Below are positions 53,385 to 63,450 of a stretch of DNA of 64,000 nt, in pieces. Position 1 is the first letter of the stretch. Each line of letters begins with the position of its first letter. The notes under the pieces were generated by a model. It had not been told where the DNA came from, did not search any database, and saw only the letters and a program-made list of their open reading frames with translations. The DNA is from Rhizobium mongolense USDA 1844 (GTDB lineage: Bacteria > Pseudomonadota > Alphaproteobacteria > Rhizobiales > Rhizobiaceae), in the NCBI RefSeq assembly GCF_000419765.1, contig NZ_ATTQ01000004.1:1-64000 (forward strand), in the 5' to 3' direction. Position numbers and translations under genes: made by a program.

Positions 53385-54161
53385 TTATGCCGCGGTCCAG
53401 CCCCCGTCAATCGAGATGTGGGTGCCGGTCACCTGCCGGGCGTCGTCGCTGGCGAGGTAGAGCGCCATGGCGCCGATCTCCTCGGCCTTGACGAATTCGC
53501 GCGTCGGCTGGGCCTTGAGGATGACCTCGCTCTTCACCTGTTCCTCCGTCATCCCGCGGGCCTTGGCGGTATCCGGTATCTGCTTTTCGACGAGCGGCGT
53601 CAGCACATAGCCGGGGCAGATGGCGTTCACCGTCACGCCGAATTCGGCAAGCTCGAGCGCCGCGGTCTTCGTCAGGCCTAATATACCATGTTTTGCGGCC
53701 ACATAGGCGGATTTGAAAGGCGAGGCGACGAGGCCGTGCGCTGAGGCGATATTGATGATGCGGCCATACTTCTTCGCCTTCATCTGCGGGATGGCGGCGC
53801 GCATCGTATGAAACGAGCTCGACAGGTTGATGGCGATGATCTGGTCCCATTTCTCGATCGGGAAATCCTCGATCTTCTCGACATGCTGGATGCCGGCATT
53901 GTTGACCAGCACGTCGACGGTGCCGAAGGTTTTTGCCGCCGTGGCGATCAGGTCTGCGATCTCCGCGGGTTTCGTCATGTCGGCCGGGTGGTAGAGGGCA
54001 CTTCCCTCGGAAAGCGATTCAAGCCGCTCCACTATCGCCTTGATTTCGTCTGCCTTTCCGAAGCCGTTGATGACGACATTGTCGCCCTTTCCGGCAAAGG
54101 CAGTGGCGATCGCAAGCCCAATGCCGCTGGTGGATCCGGTGACGACAACAGTTCTCTTCAT
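53385..54161 (-). CDS. bdhA: D-3-hydroxybutyrate dehydrogenase
   Basis: The 258-residue short-chain dehydrogenase oxidises 3-hydroxybutyrate to acetoacetate in PHB degradation. It has the NAD motif [27 protein letters not shown], the Ser in [11 protein letters not shown], the active-site Y-x-x-x-K in [15 protein letters not shown], and the typical [16 protein letters not shown] end. It is the first gene of the operon with xdhA and xdhB. Confidence 0.94.
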   Translation of the reverse strand: MKRTVVVTGSTSGIGLAIATAFAGKGDNVVINGFGKADEIKAIVERLESLSEGSALYHPADMTKPAEIADLIATAAKTFGTVDVLVNNAGIQHVEKIEDFPIEKWDQIIAINLSSSFHTMRAAIPQMKAKKYGRIINIASAHGLVASPFKSAYVAAKHGILGLTKTAALELAEFGVTVNAICPGYVLTPLVEKQIPDTAKARGMTEEQVKSEVILKAQPTREFVKAEEIGAMALYLASDDARQVTGTHISIDGGWTAA

Positions 54162-54381
54162 GATGTTCTCCCTATGGCTTGTTTTCGCGACGCAATATCG
54201 CGAAGGTTATGCCCAAAGCGGCGCTTCTGGCAATCGCGCGGAAGAGACGATTTGCAGGCTGGAAGGAGAGCAGCCGAGGGCGGGATGGGCGCTGCTTCTT
54301 TTTCGTTTTATTTTCTTTTCAGGTTCGCTTTGGTGCCTTATTGATTTCTGCAACAAAGCAATACGCATGGGAGGGACAGGC

Positions 54382-55875
54382 GTGAGCGGATATGTTTTGG
54401 CGATCGATCAGGGCACGACATCGACGCGGGCGATCATTTTCGATAGCGAGCTGAGGATCGCCGGCGCGGGCCAAAAGGAGTTCACGCAGATCTATCCGCG
54501 TTCCGGCTGGGTCGAACACGATCCGGAGGAGATCTGGGATTCGGTGGTCTCCACCGTCCACATGGCGCTGCGCGAGGCGAAGATCGAAGCCAAGGACATC
54601 GCGGCACTCGGCATCACCAACCAGCGCGAGACTGTTGTCGTCTGGGAACGTGAGACCGGCAAGCCGATCCAGAACGCCATCGTCTGGCAGGACCGCCGCA
54701 CGGCGAGCTACTGCGACAATCTCAAGCGCCAGGGCCTCGAAAAGACATTCACGAAGAAGACCGGGCTGATCCTCGATCCCTATTTCTCTGGCACCAAGCT
54801 TTCCTGGTTGCTGGCCAATGTGAAGGGAGCACGGGCACGCGCCGCCAGGGGCGAGCTTTGTTTTGGCACCATCGACACCTTCCTGATCTGGCGGTTGACC
54901 GGCGGCAAGAGCTTCGTCACCGACGCCACGAATGCCTCGCGCACGCTGATGTACAATATCGCCGAGAACAAATGGGACGAAGACCTGCTCGAAATCCTGC
55001 GCGTGCCGGCCGCCATGCTGCCGCAGGTGAAGGACTGCGCGGATGATTTCGGCGTCGCCGATGCCTCTATCTTCGGGGCCGCGATCCCGATTCTCGGCGT
55101 AGCCGGCGATCAGCAGGCTGCGACCATCGGCCAGGCCTGTTTCGAGCCTGGCATGATGAAATCCACCTACGGCACAGGCTGCTTCGCGCTCTTGAACACC
55201 GGCGCCGACATGGTGCGCTCCAAGAACCGGCTGCTCACCACGATCGCTTACCGCCTAAACGGCGAAACGACCTATGCGCTCGAAGGCTCGATCTTCATTG
55301 CGGGCGCGGCCGTGCAGTGGCTGCGCGACGGACTTGGGATCATCGATCGCGCTTCGAAGACCGGCGAGCTTGCGGAACGGGCCGACCCGACACAGGAGGT
55401 CTATCTCGTCCCTGCCTTCACCGGCCTTGGCGCGCCGCATTGGGACCCGGAGGCGCGCGGCGCGATCTTCGGCCTCACCCGCAACAGCGGTCCAGCCGAA
55501 TTCGCCCGCGCTGCGCTCGAAGCCGTCTGCTACCAGACGCGCGACCTGCTCGATGCCATGCAAAAGGACTGGAAGAACGGCAAGGATGACACGGTGCTGC
55601 GCGTCGACGGCGGCATGGTCGCCTCCGACTGGACGATGCAGCGGCTGGCAGACTTGCTCGAAGCTCCCGTCGATCGCCCGGTTATCCTCGAAACCACTGC
55701 CCTCGGTGCTGCCTGGCTTGCCGGGAGCAGGGCAGGTGTATGGCCCGACCGCAAGACTTTCTCCGCCACGTGGAAACGCGACCGGCGCTTCGAGCCGGAC
55801 ATGGATGAAAAGACGCGGGCTGCGAAGGTCAAGGGATGGCGCAATGCTGTGAAGCGGACGCTGAGCGAACTTTAG
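54382..55875 (+). CDS. glpK: Glycerol kinase
   Basis: The start is the GTG at 54382, 7 bases after GGGAGGG, which gives 497 residues beginning [20 protein letters not shown], the exact family length; the frame open to 54040 runs through bdhA and is not coding. The FGGY-kinase signatures are [20 protein letters not shown], the second motif [20 protein letters not shown] and [15 protein letters not shown]. The enzyme phosphorylates glycerol with ATP to glycerol 3-phosphate. No glp regulator or facilitator is next to it. Confidence 0.95.
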   Translation: MSGYVLAIDQGTTSTRAIIFDSELRIAGAGQKEFTQIYPRSGWVEHDPEEIWDSVVSTVHMALREAKIEAKDIAALGITNQRETVVVWERETGKPIQNAIVWQDRRTASYCDNLKRQGLEKTFTKKTGLILDPYFSGTKLSWLLANVKGARARAARGELCFGTIDTFLIWRLTGGKSFVTDATNASRTLMYNIAENKWDEDLLEILRVPAAMLPQVKDCADDFGVADASIFGAAIPILGVAGDQQAATIGQACFEPGMMKSTYGTGCFALLNTGADMVRSKNRLLTTIAYRLNGETTYALEGSIFIAGAAVQWLRDGLGIIDRASKTGELAERADPTQEVYLVPAFTGLGAPHWDPEARGAIFGLTRNSGPAEFARAALEAVCYQTRDLLDAMQKDWKNGKDDTVLRVDGGMVASDWTMQRLADLLEAPVDRPVILETTALGAAWLAGSRAGVWPDRKTFSATWKRDRRFEPDMDEKTRAAKVKGWRNAVKRTLSEL

Positions 55876-55910
55876 CGTTTGTTTTGGCCCAGGCTATCGC
55901 CTCGACCGCT

Positions 55911-56936
55911 TCAAGCGGCAAGCGCTTGCCGCTTGCGCCTTGCGGGGGGAACGTAGAGCCAGCCGGCGCCGCTGCGATCGGCAACTGCCTTGATGGCGAG
56001 CGACAGGCCGATCGCGACGATCACGACAAGAGGCGCGGTCACATAGCCATTTGCCGCGTGCGCCTTCACCAGCGTTGCGATCGCCGCCACCAGCAGCGAA
56101 ACAATCATGACGTGCGTCACATAGACCGGAAGCGTGTTGCGCCCGAAATAGGCGAAAGCGTGCCGAACTGGCTGCAGCCGCGACATCAGTACGGCGGTTC
56201 CGCAAAGCCATGCCAGACCGGCGATGGAAGAGAGCAGCGCCCAACTGCCTTTCTCGATGGCCTGCAGCCGCCAGCGCAACAGATAGAGTGCCGCAAACAG
56301 CAAAAAACCGCCGAATGCCATCAGAAGCGGGCGCCGAGTAATCGTGCCGACTACAGATTTTCCGTACCAGCAACCGAAGAGGAAAAAGACGAAATACTGC
56401 AGCACATTGCGATGGGTAAAGAGATCGATCTGCAGATGCCCGCCGAACGTCAGGACCGAGACCATGGCGGCGATCGCGATGGTCGTCGCATGATGGGCGG
56501 AAGAAAGAAGCTTCGTGGCGACCATGAAGATCGCCAGTGCCCATATGAACCAGATGCCTGTATTGGGCGCCCACCACATCTCGATCAGCTGGTAGGGATC
56601 GCTGCCTTCGGTCGGTACCAGGGAATTGGTCTGGATATAGCGGAAGAACAGCCAGCGCGCGCTGCTCCAGACGGCGAAGAGATAGATGAGCAGCCAGATC
56701 TTCCGGCGCAGGAAGTCGCTCCAGGGCGCCTGTACGGCCGATGCCGCAAGAAAGCCGGAGACGGTGAAAAACAGCGGCATCCGAATTGGCGTCATGATGC
56801 CGCTGATGCGGGCATAAAGGTCCGGCGCAATCTCGTGGAAGTCGTGGTAGAGAAGCGTGTGGTAGATGACCACGAGGATGATCGACATTCCCTTGGCGAT
56901 GTCGAGCCAATCGATGCGGGTCTTTTCCTGCCGCAT
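55911..56936 (-). CDS. Membrane acyltransferase (acyltransferase_3 family)
   Basis: The 341-residue protein has about ten TM helices and the family start RIDWLDIAKGMSIILVVIYH, with the putative catalytic His in VVIYHTLLYHDFHE, and the motif RMPLFFTVSGFLAA. Members transfer acyl groups to sugars or lipids in the envelope, but its substrate is unknown. The ribosome site GAGAGAGGG precedes the ATG. Its 3' end is convergent with glpK. Confidence 0.85.
   Translation of the reverse strand: MRQEKTRIDWLDIAKGMSIILVVIYHTLLYHDFHEIAPDLYARISGIMTPIRMPLFFTVSGFLAASAVQAPWSDFLRRKIWLLIYLFAVWSSARWLFFRYIQTNSLVPTEGSDPYQLIEMWWAPNTGIWFIWALAIFMVATKLLSSAHHATTIAIAAMVSVLTFGGHLQIDLFTHRNVLQYFVFFLFGCWYGKSVVGTITRRPLLMAFGGFLLFAALYLLRWRLQAIEKGSWALLSSIAGLAWLCGTAVLMSRLQPVRHAFAYFGRNTLPVYVTHVMIVSLLVAAIATLVKAHAANGYVTAPLVVIVAIGLSLAIKAVADRSGAGWLYVPPARRKRQALAA
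55912..55935 (+). terminator. 24-bp perfect palindrome between convergent glpK and acyltransferase
   Basis: The stretch 55912-55935 (arms CAAGCGGCAAGC and its complement) is a perfect palindrome without a loop. It overlaps the last codons of the acyltransferase gene and sits about 40 bp after the glpK stop, so it could serve as a bidirectional terminator; there is no T-run. Confidence 0.55.
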
Positions 56937-57057
56937 GGTTCCCTCTCTCGACCGTGCACTGCAGCGGGAAGCAAATAGACGAAATGCGTCAAAAACGTGG
57001 GCGTATCGCCAATCTCTTCATGAAGGTGGAATGCCGCACCAGGTCCGCTTGATCATT

Positions 57058-57094
57058 CTGTACTGACAGGTACAATGCATTCTAGTCAGTACAG
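57058..57094 (+). promoter_or_regulatory. Probable TetR operator upstream of the DUF1348-tetR pair
   Basis: CTGTACTGAC (57058-57067) and GTCAGTACAG (57085-57094) are perfect 10-base inverted repeats with a 17-base spacer, ending 9 bases before the ATG of the next gene. A TetR-type regulator is encoded two genes on, so this is the likely autoregulatory operator overlapping the promoter. Confidence 0.72.
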
Positions 57095-57103
57095 GAGTTG
57101 ATC

Positions 57104-57565
57104 ATGAGTGCACTCGTCCCGCCTTTCACATTTGAAACCGCAACGCAGAAAGTCCGCATGGCAGAAGACGGCTGGAACAGCCGCAATCCGGAAAGGGTAT
57201 CGCTCGTCTATACGCCGGACAGCAGCTGGCGGAACCGGGCGGAATTCATAAACGGCCGCGCGGAGATCGTTGCGTTCCTGACGCGCAAATGGGCAAAGGA
57301 GCTGGATTATCGCCTGATCAAGGAGCTCTGGACCTTCGGCGGGAGCCGCATTGCCGTGCGCTTCGCCTATGAGTGGCATGACGACAGCGGCAACTGGTTT
57401 CGCTCCTACGGCAACGAGAACTGGGAATTCGATGCAGCGGGCTTGATGCAGCGGCGTTTCGCCTGCATCAACGATCTGCCGATCAAGGAATCGGACCGCA
57501 AATTCCACTGGCCGCTCGGCCGGCGACCGGATGATCATCCCGACCTCTCCGACCTTGGTCTCTGA
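57104..57565 (+). CDS. DUF1348 family protein (NTF2-like fold)
   Basis: The ATG at 57104 follows AGGAG. The 153-residue product, starting [20 protein letters not shown] with [19 protein letters not shown] and [14 protein letters not shown], matches the DUF1348 family with an NTF2-like alpha+beta barrel. Its function is unknown; relatives are often next to TetR regulators, as here. It is probably repressed by the TetR protein encoded 6 bp downstream. Confidence 0.87.
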   Translation: MSALVPPFTFETATQKVRMAEDGWNSRNPERVSLVYTPDSSWRNRAEFINGRAEIVAFLTRKWAKELDYRLIKELWTFGGSRIAVRFAYEWHDDSGNWFRSYGNENWEFDAAGLMQRRFACINDLPIKESDRKFHWPLGRRPDDHPDLSDLGL

Positions 57566-57571
57566 AGGAAG

Positions 57572-58135
57572 GTGTCAGCTCTGAGAACGCTCTACGAACG
57601 CGCCGATGTCGTGCCGCTGCTTGCGGAAATCTTCCGCGAGCTGGGCTTCGAAGGGGCGACGCTCAGCCGGATCACCGAGCGGACTGGCATCGGCAAGGGC
57701 AGCCTTTATCATTTCTTTCCCGGCGGAAAGGAAGAGATGGCAGCAGCCGTGCTCGCCGAAGTCGACACCTGGTTCGAACAATTCGTTTACGAGCCGCTGC
57801 GCCGCGACGATCCTGCCGAAGCGATCGCGGCAATGTGGAAGAACGCCGACGCCTATTTCCGCTCCGGCGGCCGTATCTGCCTGGTCGGCGCCTTCGCGCT
57901 CGATGAAACCCGTGAACGATTTGCGGCCACCATCAACGGCTATTTCCGGCGGTGGATCGATGCGCTCGCCGGTGCCCTTGTCCGCAGCGGCCGCCCGGCC
58001 AGCGAGGCGACGGCGGCGGCGGAAAACGCCGTGCTCGGAATACAGGGGGCTCTTGTGCTGTCGCGTGCGCTCGATGACAAGGCCCTGTTCAAGCGGGCGC
58101 TGGATCAGATGGCGAAGCGGTTGATCACGTCTTGA
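57572..58135 (+). CDS. TetR-family transcriptional regulator
   Basis: The GTG at 57572 follows AAGGA and gives 187 residues. The N-terminal HTH is LSRITERTGIGKGSLYHFFP, preceded by the usual helix 1 ending LGFEGAT, and the C-terminal ligand domain is of the TetR_C type with ALDETRERFAATI. It follows the DUF1348 gene by 6 bp, so it most likely represses its own operon through the palindrome at 57058-57094. Confidence 0.9.
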   Translation: MSALRTLYERADVVPLLAEIFRELGFEGATLSRITERTGIGKGSLYHFFPGGKEEMAAAVLAEVDTWFEQFVYEPLRRDDPAEAIAAMWKNADAYFRSGGRICLVGAFALDETRERFAATINGYFRRWIDALAGALVRSGRPASEATAAAENAVLGIQGALVLSRALDDKALFKRALDQMAKRLITS

Positions 58136-58278
58136 ACATAGCCGGTGCGGTAACGTTACTGCCGGCTCTCGCAGGTTTTTTCACCAGCACGGCTGGCCGA
58201 TCCTCTCAACGATAATTTTTTGCTGCGCCCTGTCGGATGCCGGGTTACTTCTTCGTCATTGAGGAAGAGGAGTGAGAG

Positions 58279-58653
58279 ATGCTTTACGCAATCCTTTGCT
58301 ATGCCAATGAAGAGACGGTGTTCTCCTGGTCCAAGGAGGAGGAAGACGCCGTCATGGCGAAGCTCCATGCCGTGCAGGCCCCTGTCGCTCAGGCCGGAAG
58401 GCTCGGTCCGACCGGACGGCTGATGCCGACGACAGCGGCGACCACCGTGCGCAAGGGCAAGGAAGAACCGCTCGTGCTCGACGGTCCTTTCGCGGAAACC
58501 AAGGAAGCGCTTCTCGGTTTTTACGTCGTCGATTTTGAGACCCTGGACGAGGCGATCGCTTTTTCGAAGGAGCTGTCGGCGGTCAATCCAGGCTCGACGT
58601 CCTATGAAATTCGGCCGTTTTACGTTTTCCGGCCCGGAGAAGCCTCGACATGA
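58279..58653 (+). CDS. YCII/DGPF-domain protein, partner of ECF42 sigma factor
   Basis: The ATG at 58279 follows GAGGAGGAG. The 124-residue protein is a YciI-like ferredoxin-type fold with the motif PLVLDGPFAETKEALLGFYV that names the DGPF proteins. Such genes are the standard partner of group ECF42 sigma factors and are thought to be under their control. The stop overlaps the sigma gene start (ATGA). Confidence 0.9.
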   Translation: MLYAILCYANEETVFSWSKEEEDAVMAKLHAVQAPVAQAGRLGPTGRLMPTTAATTVRKGKEEPLVLDGPFAETKEALLGFYVVDFETLDEAIAFSKELSAVNPGSTSYEIRPFYVFRPGEAST

Positions 58654-59909
58654 CGGATATCGCCTGGATCGACGTTGCGCTGACTGCTGCCCGGCCGAAG
58701 GCGCTGGGCGCGCTGCTTCGTTACTTCCGCAATCTCGACATTGCGGAAGAAGCGTTTCAGGAGGCGTGTCTGCGAGCGATCCGCACTTGGCCGGACAAAG
58801 GCCCGCCGCGCGATCCGACCGCCTGGCTGATCTTCGTCGGCCGCAACAGCGGTATCGATGCCCTGCGCAAGCAGGCAAAAACCCAGGTGTTGCCGGACGA
58901 AGACCTGATTTCCGACAAGGAGGATGCCGAAAGCGATATCGCCGACCGGCTGGACGAATCCAACTATCGCGACGATATCCTGCGGCTGCTCTTCATCTGC
59001 TGTCATCCCGACCTGCCGGCCACCCAGCAGATCGCGCTGGCATTGCGCATCGTTTCCGGGCTCTCCGTGCAGCAGATCGCGCGCGCCTTTCTCGTCGGCG
59101 AAAGTGCCATGGAGCAGCGGATTACCCGCGCCAAGGCACGCGTCGCGAAAGCCGGCGTGCCGTTCGAGACGCCGGGTCCCGAGGACCGGGCGGAGCGTCT
59201 GTCGATCGTCTCGACGATGATCTACCTGGTCTTCAACGAGGGCTATTCGCAGGGCGATCCGAAACGCGAGGCCGCCGCCTTCAGCGACGAGGCGATCCGG
59301 CTCGGCCGTCTCCTGCTTCGCATCTTTCCGGGCGAGCCGGAGATCATGGGGCTCTTGGCGCTGATGCTGCTACAGATCTCGCGGCGCGACGCGCGCTTCG
59401 ACGCAAATGGCGAACTGGTGCTGCTCGAAGATCAGGACCGCTCGCGCTGGAGTGATGCTTTGATCAACGAAGCGCTGAATCTGCTCGACAAGGCGATCCG
59501 CCACCGCCGGCCCGGACCCTACCAGTTGCAGGCGGCGATTGCGGCCATCCATTCCCGGGCGAAGCGAGCCGAAGACACGGACTGGGAAGAGATCGATCTG
59601 CTCTACAGCGTGCTCGAGCGCCTGCAGCCGTCCCCGGTCGTCACGCTCAACCGGGCGGTTGCGATTTCGAAGCTCAAGGGACCGCAGGAGGCTTTTCAGC
59701 TCGTCGAAACGCTCGGTGAAAAGCTCGACGGCTACTTCTACTATCATGGCCTGCGCGGCGGTCTGCTGAAGCAGATGGGCCGGGCGAGGGAGGCGCGCGA
59801 AGCCTTCGACCGTGCGATCGCGCTTGCAAATTCCGCTGCCGAAGCGGCTCACATCCGCCGGCAGATCGATAAGCTGCAGAGCGAGCCGGCACACCCGGTT
59901 GCGAGATAA
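58650..59909 (+). CDS. ECF42-group RNA polymerase sigma factor
   Basis: The 419-residue protein has sigma region 2 (LRYFRNLDIAEEAFQEACL, AIRTWPDKGPPRDPTAWL) and region 4 (LRIVSGLSVQQIARAFLVGE, EQRITRAKARV) in the first 185 residues. A C-terminal extension of about 220 residues looks TPR-like (LNRAVAISKLKGPQEAFQL, GRAREAREAFDRAI), as in ECF42 sigma factors, which lack a conventional anti-sigma factor and depend on this extension. Coupled to the DGPF gene and followed by a SRPBCC gene. Confidence 0.9.
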   Translation: MTDIAWIDVALTAARPKALGALLRYFRNLDIAEEAFQEACLRAIRTWPDKGPPRDPTAWLIFVGRNSGIDALRKQAKTQVLPDEDLISDKEDAESDIADRLDESNYRDDILRLLFICCHPDLPATQQIALALRIVSGLSVQQIARAFLVGESAMEQRITRAKARVAKAGVPFETPGPEDRAERLSIVSTMIYLVFNEGYSQGDPKREAAAFSDEAIRLGRLLLRIFPGEPEIMGLLALMLLQISRRDARFDANGELVLLEDQDRSRWSDALINEALNLLDKAIRHRRPGPYQLQAAIAAIHSRAKRAEDTDWEEIDLLYSVLERLQPSPVVTLNRAVAISKLKGPQEAFQLVETLGEKLDGYFYYHGLRGGLLKQMGRAREAREAFDRAIALANSAAEAAHIRRQIDKLQSEPAHPVAR

Positions 59910-60012
59910 ATTTCAAGAAAAAATCGTGGGCGATGTCGGAACGGCAAATGGCGACACGTCTTTGTAACAACCTGATGGAAAACAGGTTTCGCTCAACAGG
60001 AGGAATGCTGAA

Positions 60013-60480
60013 ATGATTGCTGCTGCAAAACATGAACTCGTTCTCGTGCGCGAATTCGATGCCCCGCGGGAAAAGATATTCAAGGCCTGGACCGATCCGG
60101 AACATATGAAGGAATGGTTCGTCCCGCGCCCCTGGACCGTGTCGAAGGTCGAAAGCGACGTCCGCCCGGGCGGTTCGAGCCTTGTCGTCATGCGCAGCCC
60201 GGAAGGCCAGGAATTTCCAAACCACGGCGTGTATCTGGAAGTCGTCGAAAACGAGAAGATCGTCCTGACGGACGCTTATACCAGCGCCTGGGTTCCATCC
60301 GAAAAACCCTTCATGACTGCCGTGGTGCTTCTCGAAGACCTCGGTAACGGCCGGACCAAGTACACCGCCAAGGCACTGCATTGGCGGGCCGAAGACAAGG
60401 AAGAGCACGAAAAGATGGGCTTCCACGAAGGCTGGGGCAAGGCTGCCGATCAGCTCGCAGAGCTTCTGGCTCGCATTTGA
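60013..60480 (+). CDS. SRPBCC (AHSA1-like) domain protein
   Basis: The ATG at 60013 has AGGAGG upstream. The 155-residue protein has the START/Bet-v1-like AHSA1 pattern: LVLVREFDAPREKIFKAWTD, the WFVPRPWTV strand and the C-terminal helix HEGWGKAADQLAELLA. These proteins bind hydrophobic ligands or act with Hsp90; here it is likely a member of the ECF42 regulon, since it follows the sigma gene by about 100 bp. Confidence 0.87.
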   Translation: MIAAAKHELVLVREFDAPREKIFKAWTDPEHMKEWFVPRPWTVSKVESDVRPGGSSLVVMRSPEGQEFPNHGVYLEVVENEKIVLTDAYTSAWVPSEKPFMTAVVLLEDLGNGRTKYTAKALHWRAEDKEEHEKMGFHEGWGKAADQLAELLARI

Positions 60481-60840
60481 CTTTTGGCAGTGGAGCAGGA
60501 GATCGGTGCTGAACGCCGCTCTCCTGACCGGCCATTATCATTATGAAGCTGTTCGGAAAGTGATTCCGTTGAAGCTGCGAAGTGTTTTATTTTACAGGAG
60601 AAATACGAGTTTTTCACCCGCAGACCTGCTGCGGCTGTTCCTGTGATGAGCACAGGAAATGAGCCGGCTTGCGTCGGCAAGCCGAGAAACTCTGCAGCCC
60701 TGCCCGCGGACTTGCAGCTTTCCATTCAAGAACAGGGCAATGACCCATCAACTTCATCGAACGGTCCGTTCCAGAATTTCCGGTTGCCCTCCGCTGCTTG
60801 TCTTCTTATCTCCATGGGCACATTCAACGGGATGCCGATT
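60481..60840 (+). other. Intergenic region, no supported gene
   Basis: About 360 bp between the SRPBCC and LLM genes. Its frames lack coding features; the promoter of the LLM-map genes should lie here. No RNA gene or dyad is clear. Confidence 0.4.
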
Positions 60841-61902
60841 ATGGAATTGGGCCTTTATACCTTTGCCGACGTCAATCCGAACCCTGAACGCAACAAGGGT
60901 GCGGAGGGAGCCGAGCGGCTCAAGCATCTGATCGAGGAGATCGAGCTTGCCGATCAGGTCGGGCTCGACGTTTTCGGGCTCGGCGAACATCACCGGCCCG
61001 ACTATGCCGTCTCCGCGCCCGCCGTTGCGCTTGCCGCGGCTGCGGTCAAGACGAAGAATATCCGGCTGACCAGCGCCGTGACCGTCCTTTCCTCGGACGA
61101 TCCGGTTCGCGTGTTCCAGCAGTTTGCGACGCTTGATCTGATTTCCAACGGTCGTGCCGAGATCATGGCAGGGCGCGGCTCGTTCATCGAATCCTTTCCG
61201 CTCTTCGGCTACAACCTCGAAGACTACGACCAGCTTTTTGAAGAGAAGCTCGATCTGCTGATGACGCTCCGCGAAAACGAGACCGTCAAATGGCAGGGCG
61301 AGCTGCGGGCGCCGGTCAACGGCCGCGGTGTCTATCCGCGCCCGCTGCAGGACCCGTTGCCGCTCTGGATCGCTGTCGGCGGCACGCCGCAATCGGTGGC
61401 GCGCGCCGGTGCGCTCGGCTTGCCGGTGGCGCTTGCGATCATCGGCGGCGAGCCGCGCCGATTTGCGCCGCTCTTCGATCTCTACCGCGAGGCAGCGCGC
61501 CGGGCAGGGCAGGACCAGGCGAAGCTGAAGACCAGCATCAACGTCCATGGTTTCATCGCCGACACGACGGATGCGGCCGCCGATCAATTCTACGGTCCGC
61601 AGGCGGAGGTCATGAACCGCATCGGCCGCGAGCGGGGCTGGGGACCGACGAGCCGGGCGCATTTCGATATGTCGCGCGGCCCTTCCGGCGCGCTCTTCGT
61701 CGGAGACCCGCAGGTCGTGGCCGAAAAGATCGTCGCACATCACGAGATCTTTAGGAACGACCGCTTCCTGCTGCAGATGGCGATCGGCCTCATGCCGCAT
61801 GATCAGGTCATGCGGGGCATCGAGCTCTACGGCACGAAAGTGGCCCCGCTTGTCAGAAAGGCATTGACTGACACGGGCGAAGGGGCGAAATCCACGGCCT
61901 GA
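60841..61902 (+). CDS. LLM-class flavin-dependent oxidoreductase
   Basis: From the ATG at 60841 ([20 protein letters not shown]; alternatives 60832 and 60814) the protein has about 353 residues. It has the luciferase-like monooxygenase signatures [20 protein letters not shown], the flavin-binding region [40 protein letters not shown] and [20 protein letters not shown]. It likely uses reduced FMN to oxidise an unknown substrate. It precedes map by 40 bp. Confidence 0.9.
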   Translation: MELGLYTFADVNPNPERNKGAEGAERLKHLIEEIELADQVGLDVFGLGEHHRPDYAVSAPAVALAAAAVKTKNIRLTSAVTVLSSDDPVRVFQQFATLDLISNGRAEIMAGRGSFIESFPLFGYNLEDYDQLFEEKLDLLMTLRENETVKWQGELRAPVNGRGVYPRPLQDPLPLWIAVGGTPQSVARAGALGLPVALAIIGGEPRRFAPLFDLYREAARRAGQDQAKLKTSINVHGFIADTTDAAADQFYGPQAEVMNRIGRERGWGPTSRAHFDMSRGPSGALFVGDPQVVAEKIVAHHEIFRNDRFLLQMAIGLMPHDQVMRGIELYGTKVAPLVRKALTDTGEGAKSTA

Positions 61903-61942
61903 ACCGCAATGGCCTGCGCCTTGCGGCAGGCCGGGAAAAGCG

Positions 61943-62701
61943 ATGGTAATCGAAAACGACGACGAACTGGTAAAGCTCAAGGAGATCGGCCGCATCTGCG
62001 CCAATGCCATTCAGGTGATGGCGGCAGCAGTCGAGCCCGGCATGACGACGCTGGAGCTCGACCAGATCGGCCGCAAGGTGCTGGAAGATGCGGGCGCGCG
62101 TTCGGCGCCGGAATTCTGCTATCAGTTTCCGGGTGCGACCTGCATCAGCGTCAACGAGGAAATCGCCCATGGCATTCCGGGATCGCGCATGGTCCGCCCG
62201 GGCGATCTCATCAATATCGACGTCTCGGCCGAAAAGGACGGTTTCTTTGCCGATACCGGCGCCTCCTTCACCGTGCCGCCGGTCAAGCCGAAGATCGAGA
62301 AGCTCTGCCGCGACGGCAAGCGGGCGCTGTGGGTCGGCCTCAACCAGGTGAAGGCCGGCGAGCCGCTGGCGAAGATCGGCAAGGCCGTCGGCGCCTTTGC
62401 GACAAAGAACCGCTATACACTGGTCGCCAACCTCGCGAGCCACGGTGTCGGCCGCTCGTTGCACGAGGAACCGGCCGAGCTTTCCACCTGGCCCGATCCT
62501 TCCGAGAAGCGGATGATGACCGAAGGCCTCGTTTTTACCGTCGAGCCTTTCCTGTCGCTCGGCGCGACATGGGCCGAAGGCGGCGACGACGCCTGGACGC
62601 TCTACGCCGACCCGCAGGCCCCAACCGTGCAGTTCGAGCACACGGTGGTGGCGACCCGGAACGGGCCGCTGATCTTGACGCTGCCCGATGGCGGGATTTA
62701 G
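61943..62701 (+). CDS. map: Type I methionine aminopeptidase
   Basis: The 252-residue enzyme removes N-terminal Met from nascent proteins. The five metal ligands are recognisable: two Asp in INIDVSAEKDGFFADTGASF, His in LASHGVGRSLHEEP, Glu in VFTVEPFLSLG, and Glu in TVQFEHTVVATRNG; HGIPGSRMVRPGDL supplies the substrate His. Position next to an LLM oxidoreductase rather than ribosomal genes suggests it may be a second, paralogous map copy. Confidence 0.93.
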   Translation: MVIENDDELVKLKEIGRICANAIQVMAAAVEPGMTTLELDQIGRKVLEDAGARSAPEFCYQFPGATCISVNEEIAHGIPGSRMVRPGDLINIDVSAEKDGFFADTGASFTVPPVKPKIEKLCRDGKRALWVGLNQVKAGEPLAKIGKAVGAFATKNRYTLVANLASHGVGRSLHEEPAELSTWPDPSEKRMMTEGLVFTVEPFLSLGATWAEGGDDAWTLYADPQAPTVQFEHTVVATRNGPLILTLPDGGI

Positions 62702-62752
62702 CGGCGATTTCTCGCGAGGTAGTGTCACCACCCTCGCCAACGAAATCTAAGC

Positions 62753-62769
62753 CTTGGCCGGCGGCCAAG
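62753..62769 (+). terminator. Hairpin between convergent map and padR
   Basis: CTTGGCC (62753-62759) and GGCCAAG (62763-62769) form a perfect 7-bp stem with a 3-base loop in the 110-bp gap between the two convergent genes. No T-run follows, so it is a likely rather than a certain terminator. Confidence 0.55.
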
Positions 62770-62813
62770 CACAGGATTTCGTATCTTCTCGCCCGTGGAA
62801 GAGGAAGCCTGCC

Positions 62814-63404
62814 TTACCCCTTCGTCTCCGGCTTGCCACCTTGCAGAATTTCCGTGGCGGCGCGTTCCAGGACGCCGGCGATGCGGGCGGCTTCGACTTT
62901 CGACCAGGGGTAACGCATCCTGAGTGCGGCGCGCAGCAGCGTGCGAGCGGCGCGAATGTCGCCATTGTCGCGAATCAAATCCTCCTCGTCTTCGGCGTCG
63001 CGGTGGCGGCCGTGGTGGTCCGGATCGAACATGCGGTTAACGAAAGCCATCTTCTCGCCGATGCGCTCGAGCTTGTTCAGCGTGTGCTGGATCATGGCGC
63101 GATTCTCCTCGACCTTATGCCTGCCGCGTCCGGTGATCTTGTAGAGCTTCTTGGTGCCTTCGCTCTGGACTTCCGCCAGTTCCGTCTCTTCGAGATAGGT
63201 CAGCGCCGGATAGATGACGCCCGGGCTTGGAACGTAGAAGCCGCCCGAGCGCTCCTCCAGGGTCTTGATCAGCTCGTAGCCGTGACGCGGCCGCTCGTCG
63301 AGCAGCGCCAGCAGCACCAGTTGAAGATCGCCAGCCGAAAACTTGCGGCCCATTCCCATCCGCATCGCTTCGCCGAACATGCCGCTACCTCTGAAACCTC
63401 TCAT
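62814..63404 (-). CDS. PadR-family transcriptional regulator
   Basis: The ATG at 63404 follows AGGAAG and gives 196 residues. The PadR winged helix is seen as LVLLALLDERPRHGYELIKT, SPGVIYPALTYLEETELAEV and KKLYKITGRGRHKV. The C-terminal half is helical, for dimerisation. It is divergent from an MFS transporter gene with a palindrome in the shared region, the usual arrangement for PadR control of an exporter. Confidence 0.91.
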   Translation of the reverse strand: MRGFRGSGMFGEAMRMGMGRKFSAGDLQLVLLALLDERPRHGYELIKTLEERSGGFYVPSPGVIYPALTYLEETELAEVQSEGTKKLYKITGRGRHKVEENRAMIQHTLNKLERIGEKMAFVNRMFDPDHHGRHRDAEDEEDLIRDNGDIRAARTLLRAALRMRYPWSKVEAARIAGVLERAATEILQGGKPETKG

Positions 63405-63450
63405 GGTCCGCTTCCTTTGCTACTCGATGTATCGTTCACTATATCGTAAA

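Noticed and set aside
54040..54381. Long 5' extension of glycerol kinase
   Set aside because: The extension runs antisense through bdhA and has no family similarity; the GTG at 54382 with GGGAGGG gives the normal length.
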